Shown: positions 8,285 to 15,051 of the stretch, in pieces
Position numbering within the stretch: position 1 is the first letter of the stretch
Layout of the letters: each line of letters starts with the position of its first letter
Assembly (NCBI GenBank): GCA_019308925.1
Contig: JAFDHG010000013.1
Location: 1 to 40,040 of the forward strand
Direction: 5' to 3'
Source of the DNA: Deltaproteobacteria bacterium
GTDB lineage: Bacteria > Desulfobacterota > B13-G15 > RBG-16-54-18
Length of the DNA stretch: 40,040 nucleotides
Notes under the pieces: model-generated
Database searches by the model: none
What the model saw: only the letters and a program-made list of their open reading frames with translations
What the model was told of the DNA's origin: nothing
Position numbers and translations under genes: made by a program

Positions 8285-8506
8285 AAAGGATCTAAAAATG
8301 TAGTAGCTTGGATGGAAATGTAGTAGTTTTATATAATTCAACTTAATTTTGAAGGAACTACATTCCTTCCTTCCGGTGGCTTTTTTCAGTTCATGTTGCT
8401 CACCATTTTTACCGCATTGCCTTTGTCACCCCGAAAGGAGCTGGAAGGATTGGTGGAGGAATTTAAAGAAATATATAATAAAGTAGCTTATGGAGGAGGA
8501 AAGGGA
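8285..8506. other. Non-coding stretch ahead of the nucleotidyltransferase-darTG operon
   Basis: AT-rich. It holds two direct copies of AAATGTAGTAG (8296-8306 and 8316-8326) and a perfect hairpin GAAGGAA-CTACA-TTCCTTC (8351-8369), whose CTACATT is part of an inverted copy of the same word. A possible promoter reads TTGAAA (8281-8286), 17 bases, TAGCTT (8304-8309). A frame open from 8393 runs into the next gene but shows no domain before the strong Shine-Dalgarno at about 8492-8505, so I treat it as untranslated. Repeats beside a candidate promoter suggest an operator for this toxin-antitoxin operon; this is inference. Confidence 0.35.
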
Positions 8507-8851
8507 ATGAAATCCGTTGATGAAATCAATATTTCTAATAAAGAGAAACTTATTTTACGGGAAATTAAAGAGGCCGTGCAAAGGATCACGCCAAATGCAG
8601 AGATCGTATTTTTTGGTTCCAGGGCCCGAGGAGAGGTGGCTCATGAATCAGATTGGGATATCCTTATCCTTGCAGATAACGTCACCTATGAATTAAAAGA
8701 TGAGCTATGCACTGCTCTCTACGACATGGAGCTGGAAAAAGACATTATTATTAATCCCCTCATATTAAATAAAAAGGAGTGGGTGTCCGGACTTTTCTCT
8801 AACCATCCTACCCATAGGAATGTCGAAAGAGAGGGTGTTTTGATACCATGA
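8507..8851 (+). CDS. MNT-type nucleotidyltransferase in operon with darT
   Basis: 114 residues with F-F-G-S-R-A-R-G (G37, S38) followed by E-S-D49-W-D51-I-L-I, the nucleotide- and metal-binding core of minimal nucleotidyltransferases. The start at ATG 8507 is preferred over an in-frame ATG at 8393, because GGAGGAGGAAAGG stands immediately upstream and homology begins only here. The stop overlaps the darT start in an ATGA. There is no HEPN partner, unlike the pair at 35-741. Its place as first gene of a DarT-DarG operon suggests a role connected with ADP-ribosylation toxicity or its control. Confidence 0.85.
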   Translation: MKSVDEINISNKEKLILREIKEAVQRITPNAEIVFFGSRARGEVAHESDWDILILADNVTYELKDELCTALYDMELEKDIIINPLILNKKEWVSGLFSNHPTHRNVEREGVLIP

Positions 8852-9438
8852 ACCGAAGTGACCTTCAGGAACTCCATTACATCACCACCATGAGGAATGT
8901 TCCTTCGATTATTTCCAGGGGCATCCTTTCTCACAAGCAGTCGAAAGAGATAAACCATAATTCTGTTGCCATGGAGGTAATTCAGGAGCGAAGGAAGAAG
9001 AAAGTTGTTCCTGGTGGACGTCCATTACAAGAGTATGTGAATCTGTATATCCATGCCAGAAATCCAACGCTCTATGTTCTCCGATCTCGTCATACTGATC
9101 TTTGCATTTTCCGTATAAGTACGCAAATTCTTGACTTGCCAGAGGTTATTATAACCGATAGCAATGCCTCAAGTGACTATGTACGTTTCGCTCCTGCTCC
9201 AAGGGGGCTTTCCATAGTTGACAAAGAGATGACATTTGCTGAATACTGGGCTCATCCTGACCCGTTTGAGGCGATGCGCCGCAAGTCAGCAAAATGTGCT
9301 GAGGTTTTGGTTCCAGATCGTATAGACCCTAGTCTTATTATGGGAGCTTATGTCTCGTGTCCTGAAGCAAAAGCAGCAGTTGAAGCACTGGGAGTTGATA
9401 TTCCTGTAACTATAAATTCATATCTTTTCTTCACATAA
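8848..9438 (+). CDS. darT: DarT-like single-stranded DNA thymidine ADP-ribosyltransferase toxin
   Basis: 196 residues matching DarT (DUF4433). The N-terminus has L-H-Y-I-T with a nearby I-I-S-R-G-I-L-S. E-R-R and P-G-G-R-P-L-Q-E-Y-V fall near 48-64, then A-R-N-P-T-L-Y, and a C-terminal K-C-A-E152-V-L-V-P whose Glu is the expected catalytic residue. DarT uses NAD+ to ADP-ribosylate thymidine in single-stranded DNA, which blocks replication; it works as a toxin and as phage defence. The start overlaps the nucleotidyltransferase stop by four bases and darG follows after ten bases. All parts look intact. Confidence 0.9.
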   Translation: MNRSDLQELHYITTMRNVPSIISRGILSHKQSKEINHNSVAMEVIQERRKKKVVPGGRPLQEYVNLYIHARNPTLYVLRSRHTDLCIFRISTQILDLPEVIITDSNASSDYVRFAPAPRGLSIVDKEMTFAEYWAHPDPFEAMRRKSAKCAEVLVPDRIDPSLIMGAYVSCPEAKAAVEALGVDIPVTINSYLFFT

Positions 9439-9448
9439 GGAGGGGAAA

Positions 9449-10573
9449 ATGGTCAAAGTATTGATGGGAGATATTCTAGAATCCAAGGCCCAGACCCTTG
9501 TCAATACTGTGAATTGCGTTGGAATCATGGGAAAGGGGATTGCACTAGAATTTAAAGAGCAGTTCCCTGATATGTTCAGGGATTATGTAGAACGGTGCAA
9601 TCGGAAAGAGGTCAAACTTGGGAAACCCTATCTGTTTAAAAGGCTTATTCCCCCTTGGATTTTGAACTTTCCAACTAAGGAACATTGGAGGTCTGTTTCG
9701 CGCATTGAAGACATTATACAGGGTTTAAAATATTTGCTTCAGCATTACAAAGAATGGGGGATTACGTCTCTTGCTGTTCCCCCGCTTGGTTGTGGTCAAG
9801 GTCAATTGGATTGGAAGATAGTTGGGCCAACCCTATACCGCTACTTAAATCAATTAGATATCCCTGTTGAGCTTTATGCACCCTACGGGACACCACATGA
9901 AGAGTTGCAGCCTGAATTTCTGGAGCAGGCCCCAGATGTTAAAAGGACCGAGCCAGAATTTGCTCCGGAAAGGATTAAACCTGCATGGGTTGCCTTAGTG
10001 GAAATTCTGAAACGCGTGGAAGAAGAACCTTACCATTGGCCTGTTGGCAGAACTACGTTCCAGAAAATTGCCTACATTGCAACCCAAGAGGGATTGCCGA
10101 CTGGACTGCAATACAAAAAATCAAGCTTTGGACCATTCTCTCCAGAGTTAAAGGGTGTTATTACCCAATTAGTCAACAATGGCTTAATACGGGAAGAGCA
10201 ACTTGGACGTATGTTTGCAGTGAAGGTTGGGCCAACTTTTGAGGATGCACGCAAAGCTTACGTGAATGATTTAGTAAAATGGGAATCAATTATTGATAAG
10301 ACAGCGGATTTATTCATGCGCATGCAAACAAGGCAATCTGAGGTCGTTGCTACAGTCCTTTTTGCTGCCAATATATTATCAAACAAAATAAATGACCAAC
10401 CCTCCGAAGCAGAAGTCTTACATGAAGTAATGCAATGGAAACAACGCCGTCGCCCAAAACTTAATGCCAAGGAGGTCGCCTACACGATTCGTAACCTAGC
10501 TGCTTTGAGATGGTTGAAAGTCAAACCAAGTTCAGGCTTACCAATACCGGATGAAATTATTGCTGAGGCATAA
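9449..10573 (+). CDS. darG: DarG-like macrodomain antitoxin (DNA ADP-ribosylglycohydrolase)
   Basis: 374 residues. Residues 1-155 form a macrodomain: V-N-T-V-N-C-V-G-I-M-G-K-G-I-A, P-T-K77-E-H-W at the position of the catalytic Lys of DarG, and P-P-L-G-C-G-Q-G. DarG reverses DarT modification of DNA. The C-terminal part (about 175-374) contains F-Q-K-I-A-Y-I and S-F-G-P-F-S-P-E-L. This resembles the K-L-x-Y...Y-G-P core of DUF4065/Panacea-like domains and probably sequesters DarT directly. A strong Shine-Dalgarno, AAGGAGGGG, precedes the ATG. It is clearly the partner of darT. Confidence 0.9.
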   Translation: MVKVLMGDILESKAQTLVNTVNCVGIMGKGIALEFKEQFPDMFRDYVERCNRKEVKLGKPYLFKRLIPPWILNFPTKEHWRSVSRIEDIIQGLKYLLQHYKEWGITSLAVPPLGCGQGQLDWKIVGPTLYRYLNQLDIPVELYAPYGTPHEELQPEFLEQAPDVKRTEPEFAPERIKPAWVALVEILKRVEEEPYHWPVGRTTFQKIAYIATQEGLPTGLQYKKSSFGPFSPELKGVITQLVNNGLIREEQLGRMFAVKVGPTFEDARKAYVNDLVKWESIIDKTADLFMRMQTRQSEVVATVLFAANILSNKINDQPSEAEVLHEVMQWKQRRRPKLNAKEVAYTIRNLAALRWLKVKPSSGLPIPDEIIAEA

Positions 10574-10627
10574 CTATAGTTCTTTTAATAACCTCACAAG
10601 GATTTGGTAAAATAATCCAACATTATC

Positions 10628-10656
10628 TTGACAGAATATCTTTCTAAGATTATACT
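10628..10656 (+). promoter_or_regulatory. Sigma70-like promoter for the panA-panT operon
   Basis: TTGACA (10628-10633), 17 bases, TATACT (10651-10656), the best -35 box in the window. The predicted start lies about 24 bases before ATG 10687, with AAAAAGGAGGGGGG between them. An XRE-type antitoxin normally represses its own promoter, but no clear operator palindrome was seen. Confidence 0.7.
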
Positions 10657-10686
10657 TGGTTTTGGAGGGAAAAAGGAGGGGGGGAG

Positions 10687-11478
10687 ATGGGTAAGGTTTA
10701 TATAGAACTTGGAAGCAGGATTAAAAAATTGAGGGAACAACGGGGGATTAGCCAACAGAGGCTTGCGGAACTGTTAGGTGTTTCACGTCCTACCATATCT
10801 CAAATAGAGATGGGAGAGAGAAAGGTATCTGCTGATGAGTTAATAAAGCTGTCGGAGATATTTGATGTCTCCGTGGAGCACCTGCTTGGTGTGAAAAAGG
10901 GGCCTGAGGTGATACTTAGAGAAACCAAAAAGAAACAAAAGGTAAAACCTCAAATAAGAATCAATGTGCCGCAAAAGAATTTAGAGAAGTTCAAGGAAGT
11001 TATTATCTATATCCTTAACAAGGTCGGCTCAAAGCCTAACATTGGAGAGACGGTGATCTATAAGCTTCTCTATTTCATTGATTTTGACTTTTACGAGAAA
11101 TATGAAGAGCAGTTGATTGGTGCAACTTACATTAAGAACCGTTATGGGCCAACGCCAATAGAGTTCGAAAGAGTAGTGGACAAAATGATTGGAGATAGAG
11201 AAATCATGAAGGTCAAAAGTACCTATTTCGAATATCCCCAAACAAAATATTTACCCTTAAGAAAAGGAGACCTTTCCAAACTAAAGGCAAACGAAATCGA
11301 AGTTATTGATGATGTCCTGAACAGGCTCTCTGATATGAACGCCTCTCAAATAAGCGAATACTCCCATAACGATGTCCCCTGGCTTACAACAGAAGACCAA
11401 GGGATCATTGAATACGAGTCTGTTTTCTATAGAACCTCAGCTTATTCGCTAAGAGAATATAGTGAAGATATTCAATGA
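10687..11478 (+). CDS. HTH-Panacea (DUF4065/SocA-like) antitoxin
   Basis: 263 residues in two parts. Residues about 6-68 are an XRE helix-turn-helix (I-K-K-L-R-E-Q-R-G-I-S-Q...L-L-G-V-S-R-P-T-I-S-Q-I-E). Residues about 98-230 match the Panacea/DUF4065 domain: V-I-Y-K-L-L-Y-F-I-D, then T-Y-I-K-N-R-Y-G-P-T-P, and N-D-V-P-W near the end. Panacea proteins are antitoxins that neutralise many unrelated toxins. The helix-turn-helix head suggests autoregulation. Its 3' end overlaps the toxin-like gene by 17 bases. The gene has its own promoter and is not part of the darTG operon. Confidence 0.88.
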   Translation: MGKVYIELGSRIKKLREQRGISQQRLAELLGVSRPTISQIEMGERKVSADELIKLSEIFDVSVEHLLGVKKGPEVILRETKKKQKVKPQIRINVPQKNLEKFKEVIIYILNKVGSKPNIGETVIYKLLYFIDFDFYEKYEEQLIGATYIKNRYGPTPIEFERVVDKMIGDREIMKVKSTYFEYPQTKYLPLRKGDLSKLKANEIEVIDDVLNRLSDMNASQISEYSHNDVPWLTTEDQGIIEYESVFYRTSAYSLREYSEDIQ

Positions 11479-11833
11479 AATTTCCCGTCTACCCGAGTTT
11501 AATAAGGATTTTAAGAGGCTTTTAAAGAGATTTAAAACCCTGGAAGAGGATTTTATAATCTTTATAGAAAAGCAATTGAACCTCTATCATAAGCTAAAGA
11601 TAGATAATAAAGGCATATTCCCACTAACCGGCTTAGGGGTAGAATACCCAAAGATATACAAGGCAAAGAAGTTTGCCTGTAGGTCTCTAAAAAGTAAAGG
11701 GGTTCAGTCGGGTATTAGAGTAATCTATGCTTATTTTGAGGATGCGGATAGAATTGAGCTAATCGAGATTTATTACAAAGGGGATAAGCAAAGTGAAGAC
11801 AGAGATAGAATATCGAAACATTACAGAAGGTAG
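11462..11833 (+). CDS. RelE/ParE-fold putative toxin (partner of the Panacea antitoxin)
   Basis: 123 residues. The N-terminus is F-N-K-D-F-K-R-L-L-K-R-F and the C-terminus R-I-E-L-I-E-I-Y-Y-K-G-D-K...E-D-R-D-R-I-S-K-H-Y, an arrangement typical of RelE-family mRNA interferases with a K-x-F-x3-L-K-R start and basic tail. The GTG start lies inside the antitoxin gene, a 17-base overlap in another frame, giving tight coupling. RelE-like toxins paired with Panacea antitoxins are known. Catalytic residues of RelE vary, so activity cannot be judged by eye. Confidence 0.75.
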   Translation: MKIFNEISRLPEFNKDFKRLLKRFKTLEEDFIIFIEKQLNLYHKLKIDNKGIFPLTGLGVEYPKIYKAKKFACRSLKSKGVQSGIRVIYAYFEDADRIELIEIYYKGDKQSEDRDRISKHYRR

Positions 11834-11899
11834 GGACGTTAAAAGATCATTTAATGCGAAATGTAGAGGGGTCGAAAAACGAAAAAATAAATAGAAAAA

Positions 11900-11982
11900 A
11901 TGGAAGAAGCCAAATTTGCTGAATTTGTCCATAAACCATGGCCTCGGGGGCGCAGGGAGACGGAGATGACCAAACCCATCAC
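11900..11982. repeat. Long direct repeat, copy 2, fused to the 5' end of trmI
   Basis: Matches 7643-7727, with 11919-11966 identical to 7664-7711. It brings an in-frame ATG (11900) and 22 codons ahead of the probable native trmI start at 11966, and ends within the first codons of trmI at the shared word ACCCATCAC. The copy therefore ends exactly where housekeeping sequence begins. Confidence 0.9.
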
Positions 11983-12751
11983 TGAAGGGGAGTGCATCAT
12001 ACTCCTGGATCCAGCGGATGAGAAGGAGTTCTTCTTCAAGATGAGGCAAAAGGGGCATATTAACCTCTACAAAGGAAAGATCCTCCACAACGAGATCATC
12101 GGCAAAACCGAGGGCGCAGTGGTGCGCAGCTCCAAGGGGGAACCATTTCTCGTCTTCAGGCCGACCCTCTATCAGTTCATCATGCATATGAAGAGGGACA
12201 CCCAGATCATCTACCCCAAGGACCTGGCCCTGATCTTAGTCTATGCCGATATCTACCCTGGATGCATTGTGCTCGAGGCCGGGATAGGCTCTGGTGCCCT
12301 GACCCTGGCGCTGCTACGAGGTGTGGGAACTGAGGGGAAGGTCATCTCCTATGAGGTACGGGATGAGTTCATCCAGCGGGCAAAAAAGAACATCAACCTC
12401 CTCTTGGAGGATCCCCCTAACCTAGAGGTGAAATTGAGGGATATATATGAGGGGATAGAGGAGGAGGGGCTGGACAGGATCATCTTGGACATCCCCGAGC
12501 CCTGGCGGGTAATAAACGATGTAGCTGTGAGCCTGCGTCCTGGGGGGGTGTTCCTGGGCTATCTGCCCACCATCATCCAGGTCAAATCCCTGGTGGATGC
12601 CCTGCGGGAGGAAAAGAGGTTCACCTCCATCCAGGTCTTTGAGTCCCTGGTCAGGAACTGGAATATAGAGGGGCTCAGTGTGCGTCCCTTTCACCGAATG
12701 GTGGCCCATACAGGCTTTATAACCTTGGCCAGGAGGGGGGAAACCCCTTAA
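11966..12751 (+). CDS. trmI: tRNA (adenine-N1)-methyltransferase TrmI
   Basis: Methylates N1 of adenine in the T-loop of tRNA (position 58, in some organisms 57). 261 residues: an N-terminal small beta domain, then the SAM-binding G-I-G-S-G-A-L-T-L-A-L, an acidic E-V-R-D-E-F, and I-L-D-I-P-E-P-W (motif IV region). The frame is open from 11900, but those 22 codons belong to the direct repeat. I prefer ATG 11966, which has AGGGAGACGGAG upstream and M-T-K-P-I-T-E-G as a typical family start. It converges on sppA with one base between the stop codons. It is the first core gene to the right of the accessory block. Confidence 0.9.
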   Translation: MTKPITEGECIILLDPADEKEFFFKMRQKGHINLYKGKILHNEIIGKTEGAVVRSSKGEPFLVFRPTLYQFIMHMKRDTQIIYPKDLALILVYADIYPGCIVLEAGIGSGALTLALLRGVGTEGKVISYEVRDEFIQRAKKNINLLLEDPPNLEVKLRDIYEGIEEEGLDRIILDIPEPWRVINDVAVSLRPGGVFLGYLPTIIQVKSLVDALREEKRFTSIQVFESLVRNWNIEGLSVRPFHRMVAHTGFITLARRGETP

Positions 12752-12752
12752 A

Positions 12753-13640
12753 TCACTTATGCCAAATATAATTTAAGTGGGGGTGGGTGTCCTGCACCTC
12801 CTCCCTGAGGCGTTGAGTGATCTCCTTTATAAAGTAATCAAGCACCGACGGCCTCCTCTTTCGGGCATAGACCACATGGGGCTTTCCCTTTATCCCTGCC
12901 ATCTTGGCAGCCAACTCTATGGTATCTTCCAAGTTCCCCAGTTTGTCCACCAGCCCTAAGGCCAAGGCCTGTTCCCCGGAGAAGATCCTCCCGTCGGCGA
13001 TGGCGGCTACCTTTTCGATGGGGAGCCTTCTCCCCTCGGCCACCGCCTTGATAAACTGGCGGTGCACAGTGTCGATCACCTCCTGGAGTAAGGCCTCCTC
13101 CTCCGGAGTCATCTCCCTGAAGGGCGAACCGATATCCTTGTGAGGGCCGCTCTTTACCACGTACCCCTTATAACCGATCTTTTTCAGGAGTTCTTCTATA
13201 TTAGAAAACTGCATCACCACCCCAATACTCCCGGTGATGGTGCCCGGATTGGCCACGATCTTGTCGGCCCCACAGGCCACATAGTACCCCCCTGATGCCG
13301 CCACCCCCCCCAGAGAGGCCACCACCTTCTTCACCCTCCTGGCCTTGACCACTTCCCGATAGATCTCCTGGGACGCCCCTACCCCCCCGCCAGGGGAGTC
13401 AATGCGCAAAACGATCGCCTTTACTCCACCATCTTCTGTAAAGGACTTGACCCCCCGGATGACCTCCCTGGAATTGGAGATGACCCCGGTGATTTCCACC
13501 ACCCCTACCTTATCCCCGAGGACGAAGGAGGGGGCCTCCCTCCTAAACATATAGGTCAACAGGAGGATAGACCCCACAAAGACCACCAAGATCACCCCAA
13601 TGATGATGAGCCCTATCAAGACCGGGTGTTTCTTCATCAT
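12753..13640 (-). CDS. sppA: Signal peptide peptidase SppA (short form)
   Basis: A 295-residue S49-family serine protease anchored by an N-terminal membrane helix (about 8-31). D-S-P-G-G-G at 81-86 and A-A-S116-G-G-Y-Y give the nucleophile; K168 in G-P-H-K-D-I-G-S-P-F is the expected general base, 52 residues later as in short bacterial SppA proteins. It degrades cleaved signal peptides within the membrane. The gene overlaps the upstream secreted-protein gene by four bases and ends the operon that begins with the M50 protease. Confidence 0.93.
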   Translation of the reverse strand: MMKKHPVLIGLIIIGVILVVFVGSILLLTYMFRREAPSFVLGDKVGVVEITGVISNSREVIRGVKSFTEDGGVKAIVLRIDSPGGGVGASQEIYREVVKARRVKKVVASLGGVAASGGYYVACGADKIVANPGTITGSIGVVMQFSNIEELLKKIGYKGYVVKSGPHKDIGSPFREMTPEEEALLQEVIDTVHRQFIKAVAEGRRLPIEKVAAIADGRIFSGEQALALGLVDKLGNLEDTIELAAKMAGIKGKPHVVYARKRRPSVLDYFIKEITQRLREEVQDTHPHLNYIWHK

Positions 13641-14329
13641 CCACCTCCCCCTTGTTTGGAAGGACCTTGCGTTGATAACTCTATTTCCAGCTCCTCAGGG
13701 GTTAAGGTTATAACCTTGACCTTGAGGCCGCCGAATTCCTGGTGAAGGATTTTGTCGGCCAACCTGCCCGTCTCACCTTTCAGGACCAACCCCCAGGTGA
13801 ACTTGGTGGGTTCGATCTCGGTGAGGGCAAACGTCGAAACCTCTACATCCTCTTTGAGGAATTCCTCCACCTTTAGATAAACCCGATAACTCTTGATCCC
13901 CGCCACCACCAATTTGACCTTCCGCAAAAGGGGCCTTTCCTCCCCCCTTCCCAAAAGCCCCAGTGACTCCAAACTCTTCTTTATCCCCTTAGTATCCACC
14001 AAGACCTCTAGCAAGGCCTGATATCCGGTGGACAGGGGGGTCTCCTCCAGGACCTTATAGCTCAAGACAAATGATTCAGCCCTGTTATAAACCCCTTCGA
14101 CCAATATCTTATGTTGCTCCTCCATGGCCTGGAACGTGATCATACCCCTCACAGCCTCCTCTACTGCCTTCCTTAACCCATCCTTTACAGCCATCTCCAG
14201 GGTAGGGTGCGGGAGGTCATCTCCCCTTTCGCTCTTGCCCAAGACCACAAAGGTCTCCTCCCCCCATCCTAAGCCACAGACACCCAAGAGAAAGAAAACC
14301 AAAGGGACAATCAGGACAATCCTCTTCAT
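13637..14329 (-). CDS. Secreted protein with FlgT/LPP20-like N-terminal region
   Basis: 230 residues with a cleavable-looking signal peptide (1-23, ending L-G-W-G-E). The body has A-V-K-D-G-L-R-K-A-V-E-E-A-V and an R-A-E-S-F-V-L-S-Y-K-V-L-E-E segment. This is reminiscent of the N-terminal domain of FlgT/LPP20-type periplasmic proteins (a helix with A-L-R-x-A-V-x-x-A-V, then Y-x-x-S-Y-K-V). No lipobox Cys is seen. No flagellar genes are nearby, so a flagellar role is not supported. It lies between scpA and sppA, overlapping sppA by four bases. Confidence 0.7.
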   Translation of the reverse strand: MKRIVLIVPLVFFLLGVCGLGWGEETFVVLGKSERGDDLPHPTLEMAVKDGLRKAVEEAVRGMITFQAMEEQHKILVEGVYNRAESFVLSYKVLEETPLSTGYQALLEVLVDTKGIKKSLESLGLLGRGEERPLLRKVKLVVAGIKSYRVYLKVEEFLKEDVEVSTFALTEIEPTKFTWGLVLKGETGRLADKILHQEFGGLKVKVITLTPEELEIELSTQGPSKQGGGG

Positions 14330-14338
14330 CTCAGTCCC

Positions 14339-15049
14339 TTACGACGTTAAGGTACGAGTTATCCAGAGGGGGCCAAAGGCACCCTTCTGATAGACCCGCA
14401 ACATCCCCGCTCTGATCAGCTCCAAGAGGGCGAGGAAGGTGATGATCAACTCCTCCCGCGAGGCAAAGGGGGTAAAAAGGGACAAAAAGGGTACAGCCTC
14501 ACCTGTCCCTTGGAGTCTATCCCATAACTCCCTAATCTTATCCCCCAGGGTTACCCTCTCCAAGGTGATTTCATGAAGCTCCTCCACCTCCCGGCGTTGT
14601 AGCAGATCGTGCAGCGCATCGATGAGGTGAAAGAGACCTGCCTCTATCTCCCCTTGCTCGGCCTCGATCTCCTGGGCAGGTCTGACAAAGACATCCCTCT
14701 CCAATAACTCTTGATGCGACAGACACAAAGCGGCCTCTTTGAACCTCTTATACTCCAAAAGGCGATGGACAAGCTCTGTGCGGGGATCTTCCTCCTCTTC
14801 CTCTTCTTCTTGGATGGTTGACGGAAGGAGCATCCTAGACTTTATATACATAAGGGTAGCCGCCATCAACAAAAATTCCCCCGCGATATTGAGGTCGAGG
14901 GCCTTCATTATCCTTATATATTCTAAGTATTGTTCAGTGATCAAGGCGATGGGGATGTCGTATATATCCAATTGATTCTGCTTGATCAGATGAAGCAATA
15001 GGTCTAAAGGTCCCTCAAAAACATCGACCTTTACCTGATAAAGCTCCAT
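14339..15049 (-). CDS. scpA: Segregation and condensation protein A (ScpA, kleisin)
   Basis: 236 residues. The N-terminus has F-E-G-P-L-D-L-L-L-H-L-I and the following L-D-I-Y-D-I-P-I-A-L-I-T-E-Q-Y-L-E-Y, both diagnostic of ScpA; an acidic E-rich loop lies near 78-89 and a winged-helix end follows. ScpA bridges the SMC dimer heads together with ScpB for chromosome compaction. scpB is not in this window. It sits two bases after trpS in the same operon. Confidence 0.95.
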   Translation of the reverse strand: MELYQVKVDVFEGPLDLLLHLIKQNQLDIYDIPIALITEQYLEYIRIMKALDLNIAGEFLLMAATLMYIKSRMLLPSTIQEEEEEEEDPRTELVHRLLEYKRFKEAALCLSHQELLERDVFVRPAQEIEAEQGEIEAGLFHLIDALHDLLQRREVEELHEITLERVTLGDKIRELWDRLQGTGEAVPFLSLFTPFASREELIITFLALLELIRAGMLRVYQKGAFGPLWITRTLTS

Positions 15050-15051
15050 GG

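Noticed and set aside
8393-8506. N-terminal extension of the second nucleotidyltransferase (ATG 8393)
   Set aside because: A very strong Shine-Dalgarno precedes ATG 8507 and the nucleotidyltransferase pattern begins only after it; the extension shows no domain.
10571-10580. AACTATAGTT after darG as a terminator
   Set aside because: A short AT-only palindrome; the stem would be too weak and there is no proper T tract.
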